From: Sphaerisporangium sp. TRM90804
GTDB lineage: Bacteria; Actinomycetota; Actinomycetes; Streptosporangiales; Streptosporangiaceae
Assembly: GCF_029846175.1 (NCBI RefSeq)
Contig: NZ_JARWAC010000026.1
Location: 62,001 to 126,000 of the forward strand
Length of the DNA: 64,000 bases
Reading direction: 5' to 3'
Shown one piece after another: positions 56,827-64,000 of the stretch; within the stretch, counting starts at the first letter, position 1, and every line of letters starts with the position of its first letter. Both the position numbers and the translations under genes were made by a program. The notes beneath the pieces were generated by a model, which searched no databases, was not told the origin of the DNA, and saw only the letters and a program-made list of their open reading frames with translations.

Positions 56827-58398
56827 ATGCCAGGAAAACGCTGGGCAGCCCCCGTGCTGCTCGCCTTGTCCCTGCCACTGCTCGCCCCCGCGCTCACTCC
56901 ACCGGCCGTCGCGGCGTCATCCTCATCGGCCCCGGCCGCGTCTTCGTCCGTCGCCGGCAGCGGCGCACGGGCGTCGCGGGCCGCCGCCCTGCCGCCGCTG
57001 GAAGAGATCAACACGGTCACCACCCAGGTCGCCTCCGGGTTGCGGCGCCCCGTCGCCATCGCCGCGCCCGACGACGGGACGAACAGGCTGTTCATCGTCG
57101 AGAAGCGCGGCACCGTGCGCGTCTACCACCCGACCACCGGGCTCGGGCAGACGATCATCGACGTCACGGCGTCGGTGGACGAGTCCGACAACGAGCGCGG
57201 CCTGCTCGGCATCGCCCTGGCGCCCGACTTCGCCAGGAGCCAGGTGCTCTACCTGGCCTACACCGCGCTGCCGGACGGCGCGGTGACCCTGGGCCGCTAC
57301 CGGATGAGCACCGGGACCCTGGAGCCGCTGCTCTCCCAGGAGCACTCCCAGTTCGGCAACCACAACGGCACCCAGATCGCCTTCGGCAACGACGGCTACC
57401 TGTACATGAGCATCGGCGACGGCGGCGGCGCCGGAGACCCCTTCAAGTCAGGGCAGCGACTGGACACCCTGCTGGGCAAGATCCTGCGCGTCGACGTGAA
57501 CCGCAAGTGCGGCACCCTGGCCTACTGCGTCCCCCAGAACAACCCGTTCGTCGGCGTCGCGAACGCCCGGCCGGAGATCTGGATGTACGGCGGACGCAAC
57601 CCCTGGCGCTTCTCCATCGACCGCGCGGACGGCTCGATGTGGATCGGCGACGTCGGCCAGGGCAGGTGGGAGGAGATCAACCACGTCAAGACCGGGCGGC
57701 AGGCGGGCGCGAACCTCGGCTGGTCGTGCTACGAGGGGTTCGAGGTCTTCGACCAGGCCCAGTGCCGGTCCGGCGTCACGTACACCAAGCCGGTCTTCAC
57801 GTACTCGCCGTACACCGGCGGCTGCGCGGTCACCGGCGGAGAGGTGTACCGCGGCGCGCAGTACGCCAACCTGGTCGGCGGCACCTACATCGCCACCGAC
57901 TACTGCTCCTCCGACGTGTGGGCGCTGCGTGAGGACGGCCGGGGCGGCTACCTCAAGGCCCAGATCGGCGAGATGCCCACGCAGGTCACCGCGTTCGCGC
58001 ACACCCCCGCCGGCGAGCTCTACGTCGTCAACGACCTTCCGGGCGGGCTGCACCGGGTGGCGTTCGAGCGGTCCGCGCCGACCTGCCGGGTCAAGGTCGT
58101 CACGCAGGGCTGGGGCCGCGGCATGACCGTGGACCTCACCATCACCAACACCGGCACCGCGCCGGTCGACGGCTGGACGCTTACCTTCACCCTGGCCCTG
58201 GGCCAGACCGTCACCTCGGACTGGAACACCGACCTCACCCAGGGCAGCAACGTCGTCACCGCCTCCAACGCCACGCACAACGGCGCCATCGCCCCCGGCG
58301 CCAGCGTCACCATGGGCTACCTGGTCAGCCACACGGGCGACGCGGCACTTCCGAGCATGTTCGCCCTCAACGGAGACACCTGCTCCATAGGCGCCTGA
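56827..58398 (+). CDS. secreted PQQ-type sugar dehydrogenase with C-terminal CBM2
   Basis: 523 aa. Signal peptide (residues 1-32), a Ser/Ala linker, then a soluble glucose/sorbosone dehydrogenase-like propeller (about 62-415): NRLFIVEKRGTVRVY, RGLLGIALAPDF, NHNGTQIAFGNDGYLYMSIGDGGGAGDP, GGRNPWRFSID and GWSCYEG. A family 2 cellulose-binding module ends the protein (about 422-523: GWTLTFTL, GSNVVTASNATHNGAIAPG). It likely oxidises sugars at the surface of polysaccharides. GGAG precedes ATG 56827. Confidence 0.9.
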   Translation: MPGKRWAAPVLLALSLPLLAPALTPPAVAASSSSAPAASSSVAGSGARASRAAALPPLEEINTVTTQVASGLRRPVAIAAPDDGTNRLFIVEKRGTVRVYHPTTGLGQTIIDVTASVDESDNERGLLGIALAPDFARSQVLYLAYTALPDGAVTLGRYRMSTGTLEPLLSQEHSQFGNHNGTQIAFGNDGYLYMSIGDGGGAGDPFKSGQRLDTLLGKILRVDVNRKCGTLAYCVPQNNPFVGVANARPEIWMYGGRNPWRFSIDRADGSMWIGDVGQGRWEEINHVKTGRQAGANLGWSCYEGFEVFDQAQCRSGVTYTKPVFTYSPYTGGCAVTGGEVYRGAQYANLVGGTYIATDYCSSDVWALREDGRGGYLKAQIGEMPTQVTAFAHTPAGELYVVNDLPGGLHRVAFERSAPTCRVKVVTQGWGRGMTVDLTITNTGTAPVDGWTLTFTLALGQTVTSDWNTDLTQGSNVVTASNATHNGAIAPGASVTMGYLVSHTGDAALPSMFALNGDTCSIGA

Positions 58399-58621
58399 CC
58401 GGCGAAGCGCCGTTCCGACCAGAGAACCCTCCGGCCCGGCCCCGAACGTGCCGGCCGGAGGGCCGCGGCCGGCCGGAGGACTGGAGAGCGCCGCCTCATC
58501 ACCACTCGTCCCGGATACCCGGTGCCCCACGGCGCTCCGCTGTGGGATCATGCGCTCGTCGTCCTGTCGACACCGGGCCGGTCTCCGACCCGCAGCGACC
58601 GAGTGAATCGCGGGGACCGGG

Positions 58622-59467
58622 ATGCGAAGCTCGATGAGGCGCCGCCGTGTCATCGCCTGGACGGCCGGGGGCGTCGCCGTGCTGCTCGTGCTGGCGGCCG
58701 GGGTGGTGTGGAGTGCCGCGCGCTTCGACGGGCGGCGCGTGGCGATGGCGGGGCTGCCGTTCGATCTGGTGATCCAGCCGGGAGTCACCGGGCCGGAGGT
58801 CCGCGCCGTCGAGGACGGCCTGCGGCTGGCCGACCGCCACCTGCGATCCGCCCTTGGCCAGGGGGTGCGCGAGCGGGTGGAGGTACGGCTCGCGCGTGGC
58901 CAGGGGTGCCGGTGGCGGACCTCCGCCGACGGCCCGAGCACCGCCTGGGCCGAGCCCCGGCTGATGTGCGTGAACACCCTGTCACCCGGATGGCGCGAGG
59001 CGATGACCGCGGGCACCGGACAGGCGCAGGACGTGATCGCCCACGAGCACGTCCACAACCTCCAGGGCCAGGTGGGTTGTTTCCGCGCCGCCGACGACCA
59101 CGAATGGCTATGGCTGTTCGAGGGGATGGCCGTCCATCTCGCCTACCGGGCGATGGTCGACGGCGGGCGGTGGCGCGAGGAGGACGAGATCGGCAGGATC
59201 CGCTCCTGGGGCGCCGACGACCCCTCGCTCGGCCCGCTGTCCGGTTTCGAACGCACGGGCGCCGGCCTCGGCGATCCGGCGTACGCGCTGTTCCACCTGG
59301 CTGTCCGCTCCCTGGCCCGCGGCCCGAACGGCACCCCCGCGCTCCTGGACTTCTGCCGCGCGACCGCCCAGGGCCGCCCCTGGCGCACCGCGTTCGCCGA
59401 CGCGTTCGGAATCACGCTGGACACCTTCTACACCAAGTTCGAGCAGCTACGCCGCGGCACGATCTGA
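58622..59467 (+). CDS. membrane-anchored HExxH putative metalloprotease
   Basis: 281 aa. An N-terminal transmembrane anchor (about 10-32), then an extracellular domain with HEHVH (141-145) and a downstream glutamate in WLFEGMAVHL (E167), the gluzincin pattern of peptidase-MA-like proteins. Two or three cysteines (C96, C116, C151) could form disulphides. No named family is recognised. ATG 58622 directly follows a GGGG stretch. Confidence 0.75.
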   Translation: MRSSMRRRRVIAWTAGGVAVLLVLAAGVVWSAARFDGRRVAMAGLPFDLVIQPGVTGPEVRAVEDGLRLADRHLRSALGQGVRERVEVRLARGQGCRWRTSADGPSTAWAEPRLMCVNTLSPGWREAMTAGTGQAQDVIAHEHVHNLQGQVGCFRAADDHEWLWLFEGMAVHLAYRAMVDGGRWREEDEIGRIRSWGADDPSLGPLSGFERTGAGLGDPAYALFHLAVRSLARGPNGTPALLDFCRATAQGRPWRTAFADAFGITLDTFYTKFEQLRRGTI

Positions 59468-59529
59468 CGGCCCAGAACCTGTTTCTCAGATCTCCTGACA
59501 GTGGGCGTCAGTTTCGTGACGCTCCGTGC

Positions 59530-59580
59530 ATGGGTCGTGGTGATCTGACGAATGCGGAGTGGGAGCGGCTGAAGCCGCTG
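59530..59580 (+). pseudogene. N-terminal fragment of an IS5-family transposase
   Basis: The frame reads MGRGDLTNAEWERLKPL, the typical beginning of an IS5-family transposase, then abruptly loses similarity at about 59580. The matching C-terminal fragment lies at 61546-61707 on the same strand, so the element was split or deleted. Confidence 0.8.
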
Positions 59581-59689
59581 TATCGCGCGCGCCACGATGC
59601 AATCTGCCATCGAAGTTCGTCCGCCGCCTTGAGACGATCGGTCTGTGAGCAGGCAGAGCGGGCCGGCTCGCTCCAGAGCCTGTTCGCGG

Positions 59690-59886
59690 CTGTCGTGCAA
59701 GGCCTTGTCGCCGCTTCCGGTCAGCCGCGTCTCGGGAGTCTTTCGCCAGTGGATACCCAGGACGAGGGCAAGCACGTTCCCGCCGACGATCGTCAGCGTC
59801 GCTCCGCTGAAGTGCAGGGGAAGCGTGCCGTTCTGCTGTGCCTGCAGGGAACCGTGGAAGGTTCCGACAAGGATGTAGCCGATCAT
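59690..59886 (-). pseudogene. membrane-protein gene remnant
   Basis: A minus-strand frame from ATG 59886 reads MIGYILVGTFHGSLQ and GATLTIVGGNVLALVLG, clearly hydrophobic and gene-like. It then turns into non-coding-looking sequence near the transposase fragment. It resembles part of a DUF998-type integral membrane protein, from memory and with low confidence. Probably a gene truncated by the rearrangement. Confidence 0.35.
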
Positions 59887-59967
59887 GGTCACGATTGATC
59901 GTGGGTGCGCGGGTGATGCTGATGTCGGTTTCTCCGGGATGATGTGGTCGGGCTCGTCGACGATCCG

Positions 59968-60552
59968 TCAGCGGCCGAGGGTGCTGCTGGTGGCGGGGTG
60001 CAGGCCCTGGTCGAGAAAGTTGATCATCCAGGTGAAGCTGTCGTCGACGGATGCGTCGATCTGGAACCCGCCTGCCGCTTCCAGGGTCGAGAACCCGTGC
60101 AGGGCGCTGCGGAGCATCCGCAGGGCGTGAATCTCCTGGCCGGAGTCCAGGTGGTAGCCGCGCAGCATGGCCGCCCAGGAGGCGACCACCCGCTCGACGG
60201 CGGGGATGAGCGGGTCGTCGGGTCCGGTCGGGCGGGCAGCATTGGCGGCCGCGTACCGGCCGGGGTGTTCCTGCACGTAGGTCCGCATCGCTTGGGCGCC
60301 GGCGGCGAGGGCATCGCTGCCGGCCCGACCCTGGATGGCGTCGCGAATGGCGTCAGCGAACTCGGCCATGGACACGATGGCGATGCGGTGGGCCAGATCG
60401 GCCTGGCTGGTGACGTGTTTGTAGAGCGCGGGGGTCTTGACTCCGAGCCGTTCGGCGAGCATGCCCATGCTGAGGTTCTCGAAGCCGATCTCGTCGATCA
60501 GGGCGGCGCCGGCCTCGGTGACCGACAGCGGGGTGAGCCGGGCCCTAGGCAT
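59968..60552 (-). CDS. TetR/AcrR-family regulator
   Basis: 194 aa. N-terminal HTH (GFENLSMGMLAERLGVKTPALYKHV) and a C-terminal domain of the WHG/TetR_C_33 type (RYAAANAARP, RMLRSALHGFSTLEAAGGF, WMINFLDQGL). The start overlaps the hydrolase stop by 8 bp, so the two are coupled. It most likely represses its own operon through the GTTAA-type repeats upstream of the hydrolase. Lies between transposase fragments. Confidence 0.92.
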   Translation of the reverse strand: MPRARLTPLSVTEAGAALIDEIGFENLSMGMLAERLGVKTPALYKHVTSQADLAHRIAIVSMAEFADAIRDAIQGRAGSDALAAGAQAMRTYVQEHPGRYAAANAARPTGPDDPLIPAVERVVASWAAMLRGYHLDSGQEIHALRMLRSALHGFSTLEAAGGFQIDASVDDSFTWMINFLDQGLHPATSSTLGR

Positions 60553-61381
60553 TCGTCAGGGTCCTGTCGAGGAAAGGCCGGGCCAGCGCGAGGACTTGAT
60601 CCGGCGCCTGGACGTGTGCGTAGTGACCGGCACCCTCAATGACGGCGAGCTCGCCGAGGCCCCTGGGCAGATCGGCGATGATCTTCTCGCCCTCGGCGCG
60701 GGGGTCGGCCCAGTCGGGGTCGAGGCTGCCCTCGATGACCAGGACCGGGCAGGTGACGTTGGCCAGCTGCGCGCCGGCGTCGGTCGGGCTGGTCTTGCAC
60801 ATGGCCTGCAGAACCTTCATCCGGCCGGGCTCCGTCAGCTTCGCCTCGATACGCGTCAGTTCGGCGTCCCAGTCGGCGGGCTTGACCGGATAGGCCGCAT
60901 CGAGGTACTTCTTCCAGCTCGCCAGACTTCCCAGGACCATGACCCGCGCCATCTGGCTGTAACCGGTCCGGAAGCGCTTCACCCTCATCAGCCCGCCAAG
61001 ATCGAGGGGTTGTACGCGGGTGAACGGCGCCAGCTCGATGATGCCGTTGATCAGATCGGGCGCGGTGGCTGCCGCGATGGTGGCCGCGCCGCCGCTGATC
61101 GACTGGCCGATGATCACGGCGGGGCCGCCGAGGTGGCGCACGACGGCGATGAGGTCGCCGGCGATGTCGGTGCGGCTGTAGCCGTCCCAGCCCAGGCTGG
61201 AGTCGCCGCAGCCGCGGATGTCGACGTTGGCGACCCGGTACCCGGCGTCGGCCAGGGCCGGAGCCAGGAAACGGTAGGAGTGCCGACTGTCGCCGATACC
61301 GTGCGCCAGGACGACGAGAGGGCCCCGCCCGGACACCTCATAGGCGAGGTTGTTACCGGCGATGCTCAAGTACTCGGTCAT
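60545..61381 (-). CDS. alpha/beta hydrolase
   Basis: 278 aa. Canonical fold: HGIGDSRHSYRFLAPALADAGYR, nucleophile GQSISGG, acid in VIEGSLDPDW and catalytic histidine in GAGHYAHVQAPDQV. Similar enzymes include esterases, haloalkane-dehalogenase-like and lactone hydrolases. ATG 61381 has GGAGG upstream. First gene of the hydrolase-TetR pair. Confidence 0.9.
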   Translation of the reverse strand: MTEYLSIAGNNLAYEVSGRGPLVVLAHGIGDSRHSYRFLAPALADAGYRVANVDIRGCGDSSLGWDGYSRTDIAGDLIAVVRHLGGPAVIIGQSISGGAATIAAATAPDLINGIIELAPFTRVQPLDLGGLMRVKRFRTGYSQMARVMVLGSLASWKKYLDAAYPVKPADWDAELTRIEAKLTEPGRMKVLQAMCKTSPTDAGAQLANVTCPVLVIEGSLDPDWADPRAEGEKIIADLPRGLGELAVIEGAGHYAHVQAPDQVLALARPFLDRTLTNA

Positions 61382-61400
61382 GACGACCTCCACAAGATTG

Positions 61401-61435
61401 GTTAACGGCACTATCTGTAGGTTAACGCCATTAAC
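61401..61435. promoter_or_regulatory. probable TetR operator upstream of the hydrolase
   Basis: GTTAACGCCATTAAC (61421-61435) has perfect GTTAA/TTAAC arms. A direct copy, GTTAACG, occurs 20 bp away at 61401, that is, on the same helical face. Both lie 20-54 bp upstream of the hydrolase start, in a notably AT-rich patch. Confidence 0.6.
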
Positions 61436-61545
61436 TACGTGCGTCAAGCGATCTTCTCGACGGCTCCTCACCGCGGCCTGGCGCTCGACCCGTCATCGAC
61501 CACGCCGGATCCGGTGCCACGGATTGGGCCGGCCGTCCTCGTCGG

Positions 61546-61707
61546 CGGCCGGACAGCATCAGCGCCGACAAGGCCTACAGCTATCGCGAAACCCGGCGCT
61601 ACCTGCGCAGGCGTAAGATCTCGCACACCATTGCCGAGCCTCGTGATCAGCGGGCCAACCGCCGTAGACGCGGCTCTGCCGGGGGCCCGCCTTCGCACGC
61701 TTCATCG
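61546..61707 (+). pseudogene. C-terminal fragment of an IS5-family transposase
   Basis: The plus frame reads DSISADKAYSYRETRRYLRR, then AEPRDQRANRRRRGSAGGPP, the catalytic-core and basic region of IS5-type transposases (usually DKAYSSRANRxYLRRRGI...RGGRPP). The terminal ERxFxRLK region is missing. Together with 59530-59580 it flanks the hydrolase and TetR genes. Confidence 0.8.
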
Positions 61708-61847
61708 ACGGACATCGACGGACATCGACCACATCGGGCTGAAGCCCCTAAAGAAGCACAGCCAGAGCCGGAGCGTCCCTGGGGCGCGCAGGCGAGGACC
61801 ATGTCCGAAGGCGCGCCACGATCTCGTACCGGCCGGGTAGGTAAGGG

Positions 61848-62891
61848 TCAGCGATTGACGAGGGGGCCGGAGCCGGTGCTGCCTCTTACCACCAGTTCGG
61901 GTTGGAAGATCAGCTCGGCGTTCTTGGGGGCGGCGCCGTCGATCTCCTCCAGGAGGGTCTGGACGGCCGCGACGGCCATGGGGCCGATGGGCTTGCGGAC
62001 GGTGGTGAGCGGGGGGTCGGTGAAGGCGATGAGCGGGGAGTCGTCGAAGCCGACGACCGAGACGTCGCCGGGGACGGCCAGGCCCCGCTCGCGGGCGGCG
62101 CGGATCACGCCCAGGGCCATGAGGTCGCTGGCGCACACCACGCCGGTGCAGCCGCGCTCGATGAGCGCGGCCCCGGCGGCCTGGCCGCCCTCGACGCTGA
62201 ACAGCGAGTGCTGGATGAGCGGCTCGCAGTCGGAGACGCCGAGCAGGTGGGCCATCGCCTGGGTGAAGCCCTCGATCTTGCGGATGACCGGGACGAAACG
62301 CCGCTGCCCGAGGGCCAGGCCGATGCGCTGGTGGCCGAGGTCGACCAGGTGCTGCACCGCCAGGCGGGCCGCCATGCGGTCGTCGGGCGAGATGAACGGC
62401 GCCTCGATGTGCTCGCTGTACCCGTCGACCAGCACGATCGGCAGGCCCCGGTCGGTGAGCCGGGTGTAGCGGTCCATGCGGGCGGTGGTGTCGGCGTGCA
62501 GGCCGGAGACGAAGATGATGCCGCTGACGTCGCGTTCGAGCAGCAGCTCGGTGAACTCGTCCTCCGGGGCGCCGCCCGGGCTCTGCGTGCACAGCACGGG
62601 CGTGTAGCCGTGCTGGGTCAGCGACTTCTCGATGGCCTGGGCGAACGCCGGGAAGATGGGGTTGTCCAGCTCGGGCGTCACCAGGCCGATCAGGCCGTTG
62701 CTGCGCTGCCGCAGCCGCTGCGGGCGCTCGTACCCCATGAGGTCGAGGGCGGTGAGCACGAGCTGGCGCGTGCTCGCCGACACGCCCGTCTTGCCGTTCA
62801 GCACCCGGCTGACCGTCGCCTCGCTCACGCCCGCCTGTGCGGCGATGTCGGAGAGTCGGGCGTTTCCGTTCACGCTGGGTACTTTACGCAC
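61848..62891 (-). CDS. LacI-family transcriptional regulator
   Basis: 347 aa. N-terminal HTH (LSDIAAQAGVSEATVSRVLNGK) and a periplasmic-binding-like sensor domain (GLVTPELDNPIFPAF, VVCASDLMALGVIRAARE, VVGFDDSPLIAFTDPPLTTVR). Overlaps the end of the alpha-glucosidase gene by 8 bp if GTG 62891 is used; GTG 62873 would remove the overlap. It likely controls alpha-glucoside use, the sugar cleaved by its neighbour. Confidence 0.93.
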   Translation of the reverse strand: MRKVPSVNGNARLSDIAAQAGVSEATVSRVLNGKTGVSASTRQLVLTALDLMGYERPQRLRQRSNGLIGLVTPELDNPIFPAFAQAIEKSLTQHGYTPVLCTQSPGGAPEDEFTELLLERDVSGIIFVSGLHADTTARMDRYTRLTDRGLPIVLVDGYSEHIEAPFISPDDRMAARLAVQHLVDLGHQRIGLALGQRRFVPVIRKIEGFTQAMAHLLGVSDCEPLIQHSLFSVEGGQAAGAALIERGCTGVVCASDLMALGVIRAARERGLAVPGDVSVVGFDDSPLIAFTDPPLTTVRKPIGPMAVAAVQTLLEEIDGAAPKNAELIFQPELVVRGSTGSGPLVNR

Positions 62892-64000
62892 GCCCGGCCG
62901 CCCACCACGCCGCGGAGTCGGCGGCGAGCACGACGCTCCGTCCCCTTTGGGCGACGGGGGCGCTGGCGAGCAGGAGGTCTCCCGGGCGGGGCAGCTCGAC
63001 CGGCTCGCCGGTCATGTTGACCGTGCAGACGAAGTCCTCGCCCCGGCCGAACACCAGCGTGCCCGGCGGGGAGCCGTGCCACCGCATCGTCCCGTCGCCG
63101 AGCGCGGCGTGCCCGCGCCGCAGGCGCAGCGCCGCCCGGTACAGCGAGAGCGTCGAGCCGGGGTCGCCGGCCTGCGCCTCGACGGTGAGCGGCGCCCAGG
63201 AGCGCGGCATCGGCAGCCAGGTGTCCGCGACGCCCGGCGGGCCGAACCCGAACGGCGGCTCGGCGTGCGCCCACGGGATCGGCACCCGGCACCCGTCGCG
63301 GCCGTCGCCGGGGGCGCGCAGCCGCTGCGGGTCCCGGCACACCTCGTCGGGCAGGTCGAGCACCTCCGGCAGGCCCAGCTCCTCCCCCTGGTAGACGTAG
63401 GCCGAGCCCGGCAGTGCGAGCATGAGCAGGGCCGCCGCCCTGGCCCGGCGCACGCCGGCCTCGCCGCCGCCGTACCGGGTCACGTGCCGCTTGACGTCGT
63501 GGTTGGACAGCACCCACGTCGACGGCGCGCCGACCGGGCTGACGGTCGCGATCGACTCGTCGATCACGACGCGCATCACGGCCGCGTCCCACGGCGCCTT
63601 CAGGAAGTGGAAGTTGAACGCCTGGTGCAACTCGTCGGGCCGCACGTAGCGGGCCAGGCGCTCCTGCGTCGGCGCCCACGCCTCGGCGACGCCGATGCGC
63701 TCGCCCTCGTAGGAGTCCAGCAGGCGCCGCCAGCCGCGGTGGATCTCGTGCACGCCCTCCTGGTCGAAGTACGGCAGCACCGCGGTGCCGAGCAGCTCGA
63801 CCTGCCCGGCCGTGCCGATGTCGGGCAGCCCTGGGGCCTTGACCATCCCGTGGGCCACGTCGACGCGGAAGCCGTCGACGCCCAGGTCCAGCCAGAACCG
63901 CAGGATGGCCGTGAACTCCTCGTGCACCTCCGGGGAGTCCCAGTTGAGGTCGGGCTGGCGGTGGTCGAACAGGTGCAGGTACCACTCGCCGTCGGGCAGG
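62884..64000 (-). CDS. GH13 alpha-glucosidase (5' part outside the window)
   Basis: The visible part is about 371 aa and the frame is open to the window edge. GH13 landmarks are QPDLNWDSPEVHEE, the nucleophile Asp in GFRVDVAHG, the acid/base Glu in GVAEAWAPTQERL and the third acid in LSNHDVKRH. The QPDLNW and MVK pattern fits oligo-1,6-glucosidase/alpha-glucosidase rather than alpha-amylase. Cytoplasmic hydrolysis of maltose or isomaltose-type oligosaccharides is expected. It precedes the LacI gene in the transcription direction. Confidence 0.92.
   Translation of the reverse strand, partial: LPDGEWYLHLFDHRQPDLNWDSPEVHEEFTAILRFWLDLGVDGFRVDVAHGMVKAPGLPDIGTAGQVELLGTAVLPYFDQEGVHEIHRGWRRLLDSYEGERIGVAEAWAPTQERLARYVRPDELHQAFNFHFLKAPWDAAVMRVVIDESIATVSPVGAPSTWVLSNHDVKRHVTRYGGGEAGVRRARAAALLMLALPGSAYVYQGEELGLPEVLDLPDEVCRDPQRLRAPGDGRDGCRVPIPWAHAEPPFGFGPPGVADTWLPMPRSWAPLTVEAQAGDPGSTLSLYRAALRLRRGHAALGDGTMRWHGSPPGTLVFGRGEDFVCTVNMTGEPVELPRPGDLLLASAPVAQRGRSVVLAADSAAWWAAGRA

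Overview
The window is a 64 kb piece of a very GC-rich chromosome. Third-position G/C bias, GTG starts, ATGA/GTGA stop-start overlaps and a RamB-isocitrate lyase pair all point to an actinomycete. A filamentous actinobacterium of the Streptosporangiales type is my inference; no rRNA is present to prove it. I see no tRNA, rRNA, CRISPR array or prophage. About 53 protein genes are supported, two of them cut by the window edges.

Region 1 (1-11.5 kb): a truncated glycogen-binding-domain (CBM48) gene, the RamB-type regulator divergent from isocitrate lyase (glyoxylate shunt), a membrane Ser/Thr kinase, an HSL-type esterase, a three-gene ABC-2 exporter, two small membrane proteins and a YcnI-type copper protein. 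Region 2 (11.5-17.2 kb): a DUF2092/LolA-like envelope protein, ABC ATPase and ABC permease operon, divergent from an OmpR-type two-component system, with a dense CTGAG/CTCAG repeat array in the shared promoter. Region 3 (17.4-28.9 kb): a PLP-dependent decarboxylase-like enzyme, FolP2, a LysR regulator, a YpfJ-type zinc metalloprotease, an LCP cell-wall ligase, a membrane spermidine-synthase-like protein, and a cytoplasmic subtilase paired with a 76-aa protein.

Region 4 (29-38 kb): a minus-strand run of ABC ATPase, ABC permease, repeat-bearing membrane protein, response regulator and histidine kinase, then a divergent NodIJ-type three-gene exporter. Region 5 (38-42.6 kb): a TIR-transmembrane-beta-propeller protein, then a stand-alone ribosomal protein S4 paralogue divergent from a DUF2470 gene across an almost perfect IdeR/DmdR iron box. 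Region 6 (42.6-54 kb): a ROK repressor divergent from a complete Entner-Doudoroff operon (zwf-edd-glk-eda, all joined by GTGA overlaps), then two paralogous sugar-porter genes flanking a secreted M23 peptidase with an internal duplication. The paralogues share a near-identical tract that looks like gene conversion.

Region 7 (54-64 kb): a PfkB kinase, a GNAT acetyltransferase, a small HTH-like protein, a secreted PQQ-type sugar dehydrogenase with a CBM2 domain, a membrane-anchored HExxH protein, a hydrolase/TetR pair lying between the two halves of a decayed IS5-family transposase, and a LacI regulator immediately downstream of a truncated GH13 alpha-glucosidase.

Carbon metabolism is the strongest functional theme: glyoxylate shunt, Entner-Doudoroff pathway, sugar porters, PfkB kinase, sugar dehydrogenase and alpha-glucosidase with their own regulators. 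Envelope homeostasis is the second theme: two two-component systems, four ABC exporters, LCP, M23, and metalloproteases.
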